This document shows positions 51,186-61,550 of a stretch of DNA of 64,000 nt, piece after piece. Location: assembly GCF_028622115.1 (NCBI RefSeq), contig NZ_CP097263.1:7130001-7194000 (forward strand), read 5' to 3'. The translations under genes and the position numbers were made by a program. Below the pieces are notes generated by a model. That model saw only the letters and a program-made list of their open reading frames with translations, was not told where the DNA came from and made no database searches. Each line of letters opens with the position of its first letter. Within the stretch, counting starts at the first letter, position 1. Source of the stretch: Kutzneria chonburiensis. GTDB lineage: Bacteria > Actinomycetota > Actinomycetes > Mycobacteriales > Pseudonocardiaceae.

Positions 51186-51834
51186 CGAGGACACCGTCCG
51201 CGCGGCCCAGAAGCTGCGCAACGACGTGTTCGGCCTCGACCGTCCCGGCGGTCTGGACATCGATCCGTACGACGAGTTCTGCGACCACATCGTGGTCCGG
51301 GCGGAGGACGAGGTCGTCGGCACCTATCGGCTGCTGCCGCCGGGGCGGACGGATCGGCTCTACTCCGAGGACGAGTTCGATCTCGGCGCGTTGCGAGGGG
51401 TGCGCGCCGATCTGGTGGAAGCCGGCCGCTCCTGTGTGCATCCAGCCCACCGGAGCGGCGCGGTCATCACGCTGCTGTGGGGCGCGTTAGCTCGATACGT
51501 CTTGCTGTCGGGGCATCAGTGGCTGGCCGGCTGCGCCTCGGTGCCGCTGGCCGACGGGCCCGATGTGGCCGGCGCCGCCTGCGCCAAGGCCGCCGCGCAT
51601 CTGTCGCCACCGGAGCTACGAGTGCGGCCTTATAAGCCGTGGACGCCACCATCTCCACTTTCGCGTCAGGTGCCCCTGCCCCCACTGCTCCAGGGCTACC
51701 TTCGCCTCGGCGCCTGGGTGTGTGGGCCGCCGGCGCACGACCCGGACTTCGGCACTGCCGACCTGTTCGTGCTGCTGTCCATGGACCGGGTGCATCCGCG
51801 CTACCTGGAGTTCTTCCTGGCGGCCCAAGCATGA
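51136..51834 (+). CDS. olsB: L-ornithine N-alpha-acyltransferase, OlsB-like
   Basis: The 232-residue GNAT-fold acyltransferase matches OlsB: the N-terminal AAQKLRNDVFGLD, then VVGTYRLLPPGRTDRLYSED, EAGRSCVHPAHRSGAVITLL and WLAGCASVPLADG. OlsB transfers a 3-hydroxyacyl group from ACP to ornithine to form lyso-ornithine lipid. ATG 51136 lies inside the end of the preceding membrane-protein gene, and its stop overlaps the olsA-like ATG by 4 bp, so the two steps of the pathway are coupled. Confidence 0.85.
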   Translation: MAKAATRARYSVAVADDEDTVRAAQKLRNDVFGLDRPGGLDIDPYDEFCDHIVVRAEDEVVGTYRLLPPGRTDRLYSEDEFDLGALRGVRADLVEAGRSCVHPAHRSGAVITLLWGALARYVLLSGHQWLAGCASVPLADGPDVAGAACAKAAAHLSPPELRVRPYKPWTPPSPLSRQVPLPPLLQGYLRLGAWVCGPPAHDPDFGTADLFVLLSMDRVHPRYLEFFLAAQA

Positions 51835-52529
51835 CTGCCTGGTTGCCGACCTCACCGTGCACGCCGCGCTGCGCGACTTCGCCGGAGCCGCCGGTGTCGT
51901 ATCCGAGGGCCACGACCAGAGCGCTCAAGATGATCCGCCCGGTCCTCCACCGCGACGCCGCGGGCCTGCTGCGGGCCCTGGACGTCGAGCTGACGTCCAC
52001 CATGGACCGGCTCAGCGCCGGCCGCGGCACGCTGGTCGTGGCCAATCACGTGTCCTGGCTGGACATTCCGGCACTGCTGGCGGTGGAACCGCTGCGGCTG
52101 CTGGCCAAGCGCGAGGTCGCCGACTGGCCGCTGATCGGGGCGATGGCCCGGCGCAACGGGACGATCTTCATCGAACGTGACAACTTACGTTCACTGCCCA
52201 TTACTGTCGCCGCGCTGGCCGACGCCTTACGTTCAGGCTGTTCCGTTCTCGTCTTCCCGGAGGGAACCACCTGGTGTGGGCGGCAAATGGGGGTGTTCCG
52301 GCGGGCCGCGTTCCAGGCCGCGCTGGACGCCGACGCGCCGGTCCGGCCGGTGACCATCCGTTACAGCACGCCGGTCGCGGCCTACGTCGGCGACGACTCG
52401 CTGACGTCCTCGCTGGTCCGGGTCGCCCGGGCCGGCGGCCTCCGCGTGCACGTCACCGCGCATCCGTTGGTACACGGGACAGACCGGCGGGAGCTGGCCG
52501 CGGCGGCGAGGCGGTCGATCGATGCTTGA
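51831..52529 (+). CDS. olsA: Lyso-ornithine lipid O-acyltransferase, OlsA-like (PlsC family)
   Basis: The 232-residue acyltransferase has the PlsC H-x4-D motif in VVANHVSWLDIPALL, the FIERDN block, and the FPEGTTWCGRQMGVF block. In context it acylates lyso-ornithine lipid made by the upstream enzyme. It could also act on lysophosphatidate. ATG 51831 overlaps the OlsB stop by 4 bp, and its end overlaps the DedA start by 8 bp. Confidence 0.85.
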   Translation: MTAWLPTSPCTPRCATSPEPPVSYPRATTRALKMIRPVLHRDAAGLLRALDVELTSTMDRLSAGRGTLVVANHVSWLDIPALLAVEPLRLLAKREVADWPLIGAMARRNGTIFIERDNLRSLPITVAALADALRSGCSVLVFPEGTTWCGRQMGVFRRAAFQAALDADAPVRPVTIRYSTPVAAYVGDDSLTSSLVRVARAGGLRVHVTAHPLVHGTDRRELAAAARRSIDA

Positions 52530-53127
52530 GCTCGTACGGGAACTCGCGAACTCCCCCTGGCTGTGGACCGCCGTCTTCTTCATCGCCGCCCTCGACGCCC
52601 TGCTGCCGTTCATGCCCAGCGAAACCACCGTCGTGCTGGTCGGCGTCCTCGTCGCGCCCAGCGCCACCGGCTTGATCCAGCTCATCCTGGTCGCCGCTGC
52701 CGGGGCTTTCGCCGGCGACGTCGCCGCGTTCTACCTTGGCCGCACCACCGGCAATGCCGTGCTCACCCGACTCACGCGCCGCGAACGCGGCGTCCAGGCC
52801 CGCGAGTGGGCCCACCAGCAGCTCATCCGCCGCGGCCGACTACTGATCGTCTTCGGCCGCTACGTTCCCGGCGGCCGCGCCGCCACCCTGGCCACCGCCG
52901 GCGCCCTCGGTTTCTCCCCGTCCTGGTTCCTGCCGCCCGAAGTCGCCGGCGTTCTCCTCTGGGGCACGCAGGCCGCGCTCGTCGGATTCGTCGGCGGCAC
53001 CGCTTTCCAGGACCAGCCCCTGCTCGGCATGGCCGTCTCCTATGGATTCGTCATCCTTGTAGTGGTCGGTTCCGCTGTCGCCCATCGTGTTCGGCACAAC
53101 GGGCTTACACTGCGGAGTCGGCGTTGA
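52522..53127 (+). CDS. DedA family membrane protein
   Basis: The 201-residue protein has the DedA/VTT pattern: PFMPSETTVVLVGVLV with its membrane-embedded acidic Glu, GDVAAFYLGRTTG, and GRYVPGGRAATLATAGALG. DedA proteins include phospholipid flippases and are needed for membrane homeostasis. It lies in the same run as the ornithine-lipid genes (8-bp overlap), consistent with a membrane-lipid role. Confidence 0.9.
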   Translation: MLELVRELANSPWLWTAVFFIAALDALLPFMPSETTVVLVGVLVAPSATGLIQLILVAAAGAFAGDVAAFYLGRTTGNAVLTRLTRRERGVQAREWAHQQLIRRGRLLIVFGRYVPGGRAATLATAGALGFSPSWFLPPEVAGVLLWGTQAALVGFVGGTAFQDQPLLGMAVSYGFVILVVVGSAVAHRVRHNGLTLRSRR

Positions 53128-53137
53128 ATGGGGGTTC

Positions 53138-55876
53138 ATGGCTGCTGAGTTCGACTTCCGTGTGCTCGGACCGATGGAGGTCAGCCACCACGGCACGCCC
53201 GTGACGGTCGGCGCCGCGCGCCAGCGCACTCTGCTCGCCGCCTTGCTGATGCGGGCCAACCAGGTCGTCTCCCTGGACGAGCTGGTGCGCAACGTGTGGG
53301 AGGAGAACCCCACCGCCGGCGCCCGCACCACCGTGCAGAACTACGTCATGCGCCTGCGCAACGCCTTGCGCGGCGCCTCCGGCACGTCGCCCATCGTCAC
53401 CGCCTCCGACGGCTACCTGATCTCCGTCGGCCCGTCCGAACTGGACATCTGGCGCTTCCGCGAACTCGTCGACCAGGCCCGCGCCGCCGATCCCGAGTCC
53501 GCGTCCAAGCTGCTCACCGACGCCCTCTCACTCTGGCGTGGCGATCCCTTGGCCGACGTCCAGTCCGAGACCTTGCGCCGGGAGTTCGCGCCTCGTATCA
53601 CCGAGCAGCTCCTCTCCGCCGCCGAGCTCCACCTGGACGTCGAACTCGGCCTCGCCCGCCACAACGCCGTCATCGGCGAGCTGCGCGACCTCACCCAGCG
53701 CCATCCCCTGCGGGAGCGCTTCTGGGCCCAGCTCATCACCGCCCTCTACCGCTCCGGCCGGCAGGCCGAGGCCCTCCAGGCCTTCACCGACGTCCGCACC
53801 GCGCTCTCCGACGAGCTCGGTATCGACCCCGGCCCCGAGCTGCAGGAACTGCACCGCCAGGTGCTTACCGGCGACCCCGCGCTGGCCAGCGCTGCGAACA
53901 ACCGGCAACCGCTGCCTCGTCAGCTCCCGCAGCCCGTCGGCGGCTTCGTCGGCCGCACCGCCGAACTCGAGGCCCTCGACCGCCTGCTCGATCGCCGTCC
54001 CGGCATCGCCGTCGTCTCCGCCGGCGGCGGCTTCGGCAAGAGCTCCCTGGTGCTGCGCTGGGCCCATGACCGAGCCGACCGCTTCCCCGACGGCCAGCTC
54101 TTCGTCAACCTGCGCGGCTTCGACCCGTCCGGGCCGGCGACGTCACCGAGCACGGCGGTGCGGGGCTTCCTGGAGGCGTTCGGCGTGACCGGCGCTTCCG
54201 TGCCGACCGACCTGGAGGCCCAGACCGCGCTCTACCGCAGCCTGGTGGCCGACAAGCGCATGTTGATCGTGCTGGACAACGCCGCCGACTCGAACCAGGT
54301 GACGCCGCTGCTGCCCGGGACCCCCGGATCCGTGGTGGTCGTGACCAGCCGCAACCAGCTCAGCGGCGTGCTCATCACCCAGCGGGCCATGCACATGGCG
54401 CTGGACGTGCTGCCTGATCGCGAGGCGTACGAGCTGCTGACGGCCCAGCTGGGTGCACAGCGCGTGCTGGCCGAGCCGACGGCGGTCGCCGATCTCGTGC
54501 GGCTCTGCGCCGGATTGCCGTTGGCACTCAACATCGTGGCCGCCCGTGCCGCCACCCATCAGGACTTTCCGCTGGCCGCGCTGGCCGCCGAGCTGTCCGA
54601 CGCCCGATTGGATGCCCTTGACGCCGGCGAGCTGTCGGCCAACCTGCGGGCCGTGTTCGCGTGCTCGTACCAGGCCCTTGGCAGCCCGGCGGCCGAAATC
54701 TTCGGACTGCTTGGCCTGAACACCGGCCCCGACATCAGCCTGCCGGCCGCCGCGTCGTTGGCCGGACTGTCCGCGCAACGGGCGCGGACCCTGTTGCGAG
54801 AGGTGGAAAACTCGCACCTGGTCGTCGAGCACGCGCCCGGCCGTTACCGCATGCACGACCTGGTCCGGCTCTACGCCGCCGAGCGCGGCCTGCCCGGCCC
54901 GGTGCGTCGGGCGGCGATCACCCGGCTGCTCGACTTCTACCTGCACACCGCCAACGCCGGCGAGCTGCGGCTGTACGAGCACGCCCAGCCGATCTCCCTG
55001 CCACCGGCCGAGCCCGGCACCCAGCCACTGGCGTTCGCCGACCAGGAGGCGGCCAAGGCGTGGTTCGATGTCGAGTACGCCAACCTGGTCGCGACCATGC
55101 GCAACGCCGTGCAGCAGCAACGGCATCATGCCGTCTGGGGGCTGGCCTGGTCGATGAGCAGCTACCACTGGCGGCGCAGCCGCCTGACCGAGGACCTCGC
55201 GTTCTGGCGGGCGGCACTCAAGTCCACCGAGGCAATTGGCGAGCACACCGGGACCGCCAACCGCTTCCTCGGCCGCGCCCTGACCCGCCTCGGCGTATCG
55301 GACGAGGCCCTCGTACGCCTAACCCAGGCCACCTCCGACGAGGATCCGCACGAGCGGGCGCAGGCGTTCCACACACTGGCCTTCTACTGGGAACGCAACG
55401 GCGACGACCACGCCGCAGTCGCTGCCGCGCGACAGGGACTCGCGCTCTTCCGCCAGGTCGGAGCACGGGCCTCCACGTCAAAGGCCCTCAACGCTGTCGG
55501 CTACTACGAGGCCCGGGTCGGCGACTTCGAACAGGCCCGCCTGCACTGCGAACAGGCCCTGGAGCTGTCCAGCGACCTCGTGCCCGAGGTGCGCTACGGC
55601 CTGTACGACAGCCTCGGCTTCATCGCCTACTCGCTGGGCGACACCGACGCGGCGCGCGGCTACTACCGGCAGGCCCTCACCCTCATCCAGGAGATGGGCA
55701 ACATCTACGAGGAGCCCAACGTCCTCGTCCAACTCGGAGTCATCGCCCGGGCCGACGACGAACCGGACCAGGCCCGCCAGCACTGGTGGCAGGCCGTCGA
55801 CCTGTACCGGTCGCAACACCGCCAGAACGACGTCGAGCGCGTCCAGCGGCTGCTGGACGCGCTCGACGGGGACTGA
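53138..55876 (+). CDS. AfsR/SARP-type regulator with NB-ARC and TPR domains
   Basis: The 912-residue regulator has an OmpR-type winged helix (FRVLGPMEVSHHGTPVTVGA, about 5-95), a bacterial activation domain (about 100-245), an NB-ARC ATPase with Walker A SAGGGFGKSSLVLRW near 290-305 and a TPR-rich C-terminus from about 640. It matches AfsR, which integrates signals and activates secondary-metabolism and morphology genes. Which genes it controls is not visible. It is not obviously linked to the convergent fba gene, whose stop is 7 bp away. Confidence 0.92.
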   Translation: MAAEFDFRVLGPMEVSHHGTPVTVGAARQRTLLAALLMRANQVVSLDELVRNVWEENPTAGARTTVQNYVMRLRNALRGASGTSPIVTASDGYLISVGPSELDIWRFRELVDQARAADPESASKLLTDALSLWRGDPLADVQSETLRREFAPRITEQLLSAAELHLDVELGLARHNAVIGELRDLTQRHPLRERFWAQLITALYRSGRQAEALQAFTDVRTALSDELGIDPGPELQELHRQVLTGDPALASAANNRQPLPRQLPQPVGGFVGRTAELEALDRLLDRRPGIAVVSAGGGFGKSSLVLRWAHDRADRFPDGQLFVNLRGFDPSGPATSPSTAVRGFLEAFGVTGASVPTDLEAQTALYRSLVADKRMLIVLDNAADSNQVTPLLPGTPGSVVVVTSRNQLSGVLITQRAMHMALDVLPDREAYELLTAQLGAQRVLAEPTAVADLVRLCAGLPLALNIVAARAATHQDFPLAALAAELSDARLDALDAGELSANLRAVFACSYQALGSPAAEIFGLLGLNTGPDISLPAAASLAGLSAQRARTLLREVENSHLVVEHAPGRYRMHDLVRLYAAERGLPGPVRRAAITRLLDFYLHTANAGELRLYEHAQPISLPPAEPGTQPLAFADQEAAKAWFDVEYANLVATMRNAVQQQRHHAVWGLAWSMSSYHWRRSRLTEDLAFWRAALKSTEAIGEHTGTANRFLGRALTRLGVSDEALVRLTQATSDEDPHERAQAFHTLAFYWERNGDDHAAVAAARQGLALFRQVGARASTSKALNAVGYYEARVGDFEQARLHCEQALELSSDLVPEVRYGLYDSLGFIAYSLGDTDAARGYYRQALTLIQEMGNIYEEPNVLVQLGVIARADDEPDQARQHWWQAVDLYRSQHRQNDVERVQRLLDALDGD

Positions 55877-55883
55877 GCCGGAC

Positions 55884-56915
<1,032 letters not shown>

Positions 56916-56954
56916 CGGTCGTCACTCCTCGGGATTTCGACGTTTTCGCGCACC

Positions 56955-56982
56955 ATCCTACGAGGCGGCCGCCGGCAGCCAA
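56955..56982 (-). promoter_or_regulatory. Promoter TTGGCT-N16-TAGGAT of fba
   Basis: On the minus strand TTGGCT (56982 to 56977) and TAGGAT (56960 to 56955) are separated by 16 bp. Transcription would start about 30 nt before the fba ATG, a sensible distance. The assignment rests on similarity to sigma70 elements only. Confidence 0.45.
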
Positions 56983-57045
56983 GCGCCGAGCGGGTCCACC
57001 CGCTGGAACGATACAGTCAGCACCCGCCGAGCGACATGCCCAGAT

Positions 57046-58338
57046 TCAGGCCGCGATCGCCAGCACGGGTTTGCGTAGGGCCGTACTGGCCACCACGCGA
57101 TTTCGCCCGCTGTTCTTGGCCTGGTAGAGCGCGGCATCGGCCGCCAGGAGCAAGGGTTCTATGTCGTCACCGGCCTGCGGGAAGGTCGAGACGCCGATGG
57201 ACGCGGAGAGATTTCGGATGATGGTCGTCCGGCCTTCGACCGGAGCTTCCACCACCAGTTGGGTCACCGCATGTCGAATCCGCTCGGCGACACCGACGCC
57301 GTCGGCCTCGGACATGCCGGGTAGCAGCACCACGAACTCCTCGCCGCCGAACCGGCCGACCGAGTCGTAGTCGCGGACCTCGCCGGAGATGGCGTCGGCC
57401 ACCGCCTTGAGCACCGCGTCGCCGGCCACGTGGCCGTAGGTGTCGTTGACCTTCTTGAAGTGGTCGAGGTCGACCATCAGCAGCCCGAAGCCCTCGTTGG
57501 TGCGCTGCGCCCGGGAACGCTCACGGTTGGCCCTGGTGTGCCAGCCCTCGCTGTTGAACAGGCCCGTCTTGGCGTCCTTGCTCGCCTTCTCCTCGACCTG
57601 CTTGAGCAGCACCGACCGGTGCAGCATCAGCACCGGCGGCAGCGCCAGCACGACAAGCGCCGGACTGTAGGACAAGGCAAAAGCAAGCAATGCTCCATAA
57701 AACAGGGTGGAGATCTCCAGCATGTGCTTGGACACGTCGCCGAAAACCTTGCGCACCGTGACGCCAGGGGTGCCATAGAGCGCGATGCGGCCGGCGATCA
57801 GCGCGACGTCGGCGACGGCGTAGACCATAATCCCGGCGACGATGGCGACCACGGTGACGGCGTCGACCGTCGGGCCGAACAAATGACCAGGACCGCCGAC
57901 CAACGACAACAAGCTGGTGGTCGCCTGCGCGGACAATATCAACACACCCATGCCGAACAGCCGTCGATGCCAAGCAACGAACGGATTGCGCAGCTGGTAA
58001 TGGATGTAGACCAGCGTGATCAACGCCGCGGTCAGCGGCGCCGGCAGCACCAGCACACCGGCGAACAACCAGACCGATGCGAGGTCGACGTGTCCGGGGC
58101 CGGCGAGCTCTCGGCGGGCCCGCTCGATTCCACGAGCGAGTTCGGTGTGCGCCAATGCACAGAAGACCAGAACACCGAATATCAACCACTGACTCGAGCT
58201 CACCGTCACGTTCAGCGCAGATATCACTACAGTAAGTAGCGCCACCAGCTGAACGAGGAGGAGATACCCGATCGCTCTCCTGGGCACCGAGAACAGGGCC
58301 CACCTGGGCAAAATTGAGCTCGCCGACACACCGGACAC
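57046..58338 (-). CDS. Membrane diguanylate cyclase (GGDEF domain)
   Basis: The 430-residue protein has about six membrane helices in its first 240 residues and a C-terminal GGDEF domain with GGEEF at 331-335, so it should make cyclic di-GMP. RDYD at 322-325, exactly five residues before GGEEF, is an inhibitory I-site, implying product feedback. No EAL domain is present. GTG 58338 is chosen because GAGGGGG lies just upstream, and a longer frame upstream lacks conserved-looking sequence. Confidence 0.9.
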   Translation of the reverse strand: MSGVSASSILPRWALFSVPRRAIGYLLLVQLVALLTVVISALNVTVSSSQWLIFGVLVFCALAHTELARGIERARRELAGPGHVDLASVWLFAGVLVLPAPLTAALITLVYIHYQLRNPFVAWHRRLFGMGVLILSAQATTSLLSLVGGPGHLFGPTVDAVTVVAIVAGIMVYAVADVALIAGRIALYGTPGVTVRKVFGDVSKHMLEISTLFYGALLAFALSYSPALVVLALPPVLMLHRSVLLKQVEEKASKDAKTGLFNSEGWHTRANRERSRAQRTNEGFGLLMVDLDHFKKVNDTYGHVAGDAVLKAVADAISGEVRDYDSVGRFGGEEFVVLLPGMSEADGVGVAERIRHAVTQLVVEAPVEGRTTIIRNLSASIGVSTFPQAGDDIEPLLLAADAALYQAKNSGRNRVVASTALRKPVLAIAA

Positions 58339-58527
58339 GGAGACCCCCTCTGGGACGGCGGAACACGAAATTGCATCGGCGCTTGTCACAGACCTGGAAA
58401 ACTCACCATGGGGAGTGCACACTGACCACGGCGAAGCCTGCAAGACCTGTTCGGGAAGGGGTACGGCTGATGACGGTGTCGCCGCTGAGAAGCTGGGAGC
58501 CCTCGTAGAGCTCCGCTGCCGTGGCGG

Positions 58528-58553
58528 GGCGGGTCGAAGATCTTCGGCCCGCC
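58528..58553 (-). terminator. 13-bp stem terminator at the end of the MFS gene
   Basis: The arms 58528-58540 and 58541-58553 pair over 13 positions with one G-T wobble, and the right arm ends at the last base of the MFS gene's TAG (58553-58555 on the plus strand as CTA). The tip would open into a small loop. It lies 190 bp before the diguanylate cyclase GTG and should keep the two transcripts separate. Confidence 0.6.
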
Positions 58554-59788
58554 TAGGCAACATGACCGACCTCGTGCAACCGGCTCCGCCGCCATGCGAC
58601 GGACAACCCGATCCCGGCGACAACAGCCGCCAATCCCGCGATCGCGATGGTTCCTGACGGACCCACGCCATCGGCGAGAACCCCGGCGAGCGCCACAGAA
58701 ATGCCTTGTGCGGCAATCGCTCCCGAGGACATCAACCCGATCGTCTGCCCCCTGCCGACGACGGGCGTGCGCTGGATGAAGGCGGGCGGCGCGACCACCA
58801 TGTAGGCGGCGGCCACCCCGGACAGCGCGAACAACACGCAGGAGACCACGAGCCCGGGCTCCAGCGCACAGACGAACAGCGGCAACCCCGACAGGGCGGC
58901 CAGCGGTCCGATCAGCCGGAGCCGGAGCTCCGGAGCAATTCTGGTGATGACGAGCGCGCCGACGATGGCGCCGACCGGCGTCGCCGCGAGCAGCCAGCCG
59001 ACATCGACCGGGTTCGGCGTCGGCGTGTGGTTCAGCGCCGACAGGTAGGGCACGACCAAGCCCTCCGCGGCCACCGGCAGGCCGATCATCCAGATCATCA
59101 GGGCCAGCGTGCGCAGCTGGGCGTCCGCCCAGATCAGCCGCGCACCGCGGCGCGTCGAGGCCCACAGCGTCACATGCTCGCCAGCCACCACGCCGGTCGC
59201 CGGCCGACTCCGCACGCCGAGCACGAGGAGGGCGGCGGACGCGGCGAAGCTGGCCGCGTTCACCGCGAGCGCGCCGTACGGCGTCAACAACGTCACCAGA
59301 AAACCACCGCCGGCAAAGCCGGCGACCTGAGAGATCTGGCCGACAACCGCACGCAGACTCTGTCCGACCGTGAGTTCGTCACCCGCGAGAACATCAGCCA
59401 ATAGGGCTCCGCGCGCCGCATTCGACGGCGACCCAAGCAGTTGGGTGACGAAAAGCAGGACAAACAAGGGTGGAAGCGAAACTCCCGGGGTGGCCATGAT
59501 CGCCATCAGTGCCGCGCGGGCAAGATCGGCGCACACCATCACGGTGCGCCGCGGATAGCGATCGGCCAGGCCGGCGAGCAATGGTCCGAACAACGCGGGC
59601 AGCATGGTGAACGCAAAGGTCAATGCGGCCAATGCAGCGGAGCGTGTTCGATCGAACACAAGAAGTGACAATGCGACCCGGGCGATCTGGTCACCCGCGG
59701 TGGAAACGAGCTCGGCCAGCCACAAGGCCCGGAACTCGCCGTTGGCGAAAACATCCCGGTACCTGGCAGCGCGCCCGGTGCCCTCCAA
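58553..59788 (-). CDS. MFS transporter
   Basis: The 411-residue transporter has twelve predicted helices and the MFS loop GLADRYPRRTVMVCADLARA between helices 2 and 3, as in drug or siderophore exporters (MFS_3/enterobactin-type). TTG 59788 is preferred because GAGGGG lies 6 nt upstream and the protein then starts close to helix 1. A GTG at 59872 would add 28 residues of Arg/Gly-rich sequence. No regulator is adjacent. Confidence 0.85.
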   Translation of the reverse strand: MEGTGRAARYRDVFANGEFRALWLAELVSTAGDQIARVALSLLVFDRTRSAALAALTFAFTMLPALFGPLLAGLADRYPRRTVMVCADLARAALMAIMATPGVSLPPLFVLLFVTQLLGSPSNAARGALLADVLAGDELTVGQSLRAVVGQISQVAGFAGGGFLVTLLTPYGALAVNAASFAASAALLVLGVRSRPATGVVAGEHVTLWASTRRGARLIWADAQLRTLALMIWMIGLPVAAEGLVVPYLSALNHTPTPNPVDVGWLLAATPVGAIVGALVITRIAPELRLRLIGPLAALSGLPLFVCALEPGLVVSCVLFALSGVAAAYMVVAPPAFIQRTPVVGRGQTIGLMSSGAIAAQGISVALAGVLADGVGPSGTIAIAGLAAVVAGIGLSVAWRRSRLHEVGHVA

Positions 59789-60315
59789 CTTGCGCCCCTC
59801 GTCTCCCCCGTACCCCGCCCTCCCAGTAGCGGAGACAGTTCGTTTCCTGTCGTTTGTCCGGCAGCCCGTCACCCCTGGCAGGCTCTTCCTCTCTCACCGT
59901 AGCCAGCGCTATCCCGCCAACCCAGCTCATTCCGATATCGATCGCGTCATTCACAGTTGACTTTCCGTGATCGTACGGTCGCAGGGCCGATCCGCAAAGG
60001 TGTGACCGGGAGTTCGGGTCGAACCGCCCGCCCGGGACGATCACCGCCGGCAGTGCGCCCTGGTTCAGGACTGTGTTCGAATCTCGGGGAAGGTCCGAAC
60101 ATCGGACCTTGACATCCACGAGTTGGACGATCACGGGCGGCCGGAAACATCGTTCACCGGCCTTCCCACATATGTCGAGGCCGAGGCCGATTTTCCGGCC
60201 GACCCGACCCCTACCCTCCACCCGACCGGACGGGTTCGTATTGAACTCGCCAGTAGCTTACTGACGGTAGGTTGCGTTACCGTGCCCACCAGGAGCCGTC
60301 GGCGAGGAGGCACGT
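59789..60315. other. Intergenic region of about 530 bp
   Basis: This gap lies between the divergent MFS and SDR genes. Open frames here do not have coding character. It contains the 21-bp palindrome at 60090-60110 and the short inverted repeat CAGTA-GCT-TACTG (60251-60263) close to the SDR start. It most likely holds the promoters of both genes. Confidence 0.55.
60090..60110. promoter_or_regulatory. 21-bp perfect palindrome in the MFS-SDR gap
   Basis: AAGGTCCGA (60090-60098) and TCGGACCTT (60102-60110) are perfect inverted repeats around ACA. The element lies about 300 bp from the MFS start and 206 bp from the SDR start. It fits a dimeric repressor site, and a 3-nt loop also permits a hairpin. 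Confidence 0.45.
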
Positions 60316-61209
60316 GTGACCACGAACACCATGGCCGGCAAGGTGGTGCTGATCACCGGCGCGGCACGCGGCATCGGGGCCGAGACGGCGCGCCGGCTGG
60401 CCGCGCTGGGGGCCAAGGTCGCGCTGGTCGGCCTGGAGCGGGAGCTGCTCGAGGCCACGGCCAAGGACTGCGGCCCGGAGGCCGGCGCCTGGGAGGCCGA
60501 CGTCACCGACTGGCAGGCGCTGGAGACCGCGGTGGCCGCGGTGAAGGACCGCTACGGCCGGATCGACGTGGTGATGGCCAACGCCGGCATCGCCGCCACC
60601 GGCTTCGTCCGCTCCATCGACCCGGCGGCCTTCGAGCGGACCATCGAGATCAACCTGCTCGGCGTGTGGCGCACGGTCCGGGTCACCCTGCCGCACCTCA
60701 TCGAGAGCCGTGGCTACTGCCTGGTGGTGTCGTCGCTGGCCGCCATCTCGCACGCCCCCGGCATGGCCGCCTACGCGGCCAGCAAGGCCGGCTGCGACGC
60801 CTTCGCCGACAGCCTGCGGGCCGAGGTCCGCCACCTTGGCGTCGACGTCGGCACGGCCTACTTCTCCTGGATCGCCACGGACATGGTCACCAGCGCCGAC
60901 CAGCACCCCGTCTTCGGCAAGATGCGCAGCCGCCTGCCCGGCCCGCTCGGCCGCACCTACCAGGTCGCCGACGTGGGCAAGGCCGTGGTCGCCGGCATCA
61001 ACCGGCGGGCCAAGGCGATTCACGTGCCGGGCTGGGTCGGCGGCCTCAAGCTGTTCCGCGGCGTGGTCAACCAGCTGTCGCTGCCGATCACGTCGATGGG
61101 TGCGAAGGACGCCGACCAGGCAGCGCTGGACGACATCAAGGCCCGCGGCGCCGAGGCGTCCCGGCCGGTCGGTCCCGGCGGCGCCGCCGGCTTCGACAGT
61201 CGTCGCTAG
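60316..61209 (+). CDS. Short-chain dehydrogenase/reductase
   Basis: The 297-residue SDR has ITGAARGIG near 13-21, ANAGIA, the catalytic Ser in VVSSLAAISHAPG and YxxxK in YAASK. The C-terminal extension (GWVGGLKLFRGVVNQLS) is typical of a common actinobacterial SDR group of unknown substrate. GTG 60316 has GAGGAGG 5 nt upstream. Its stop overlaps the convergent YciI gene by 4 bp. Confidence 0.9.
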   Translation: MTTNTMAGKVVLITGAARGIGAETARRLAALGAKVALVGLERELLEATAKDCGPEAGAWEADVTDWQALETAVAAVKDRYGRIDVVMANAGIAATGFVRSIDPAAFERTIEINLLGVWRTVRVTLPHLIESRGYCLVVSSLAAISHAPGMAAYAASKAGCDAFADSLRAEVRHLGVDVGTAYFSWIATDMVTSADQHPVFGKMRSRLPGPLGRTYQVADVGKAVVAGINRRAKAIHVPGWVGGLKLFRGVVNQLSLPITSMGAKDADQAALDDIKARGAEASRPVGPGGAAGFDSRR

Positions 61210-61487
61210 TCGACCCAGACGCCCAGGACCGGGGTCCACGCGGTGACCTTGGTCGACGCGATGACCTCGGCCCCGTTGTACGGGTCGTTGTCGAGGATCT
61301 TCCGGAGCTCGGCCTCGTCGTCCACCTCGAACACCAGCAGGCCGCCGTCGTCCGCGGTCCATGCCCCGGCGACCAGGCATTTGCCCTGCTTGGCCAGGTC
61401 GCGGAGGAAGTCGCGGTGCTCCGGCCGGACGGCGTGCCGCTTCGGCACGTCCTCGATGTAGCGGTACTCGACGGCGAACTTGGGCAA
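61206..61487 (-). CDS. YciI family protein
   Basis: The 93-residue protein has the ferredoxin-like YciI fold with RPEHRDFLRDLAKQGK, GAWTADDGGLLVFEVDDEAE and DPYNGAEVIASTKVTAW. YciI proteins have a conserved His-Asp pair and are proposed enzymes or accessory factors, with function mostly unknown. It converges on the SDR gene and diverges from the sigma factor gene. Confidence 0.88.
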   Translation of the reverse strand: MPKFAVEYRYIEDVPKRHAVRPEHRDFLRDLAKQGKCLVAGAWTADDGGLLVFEVDDEAELRKILDNDPYNGAEVIASTKVTAWTPVLGVWVD

Positions 61488-61550
61488 CGCGGCCTCCCTT
61501 GTGAGCGTTCGACAGCCAAACTAATGCACCGGTTGGGTATTCTCGCCGCC

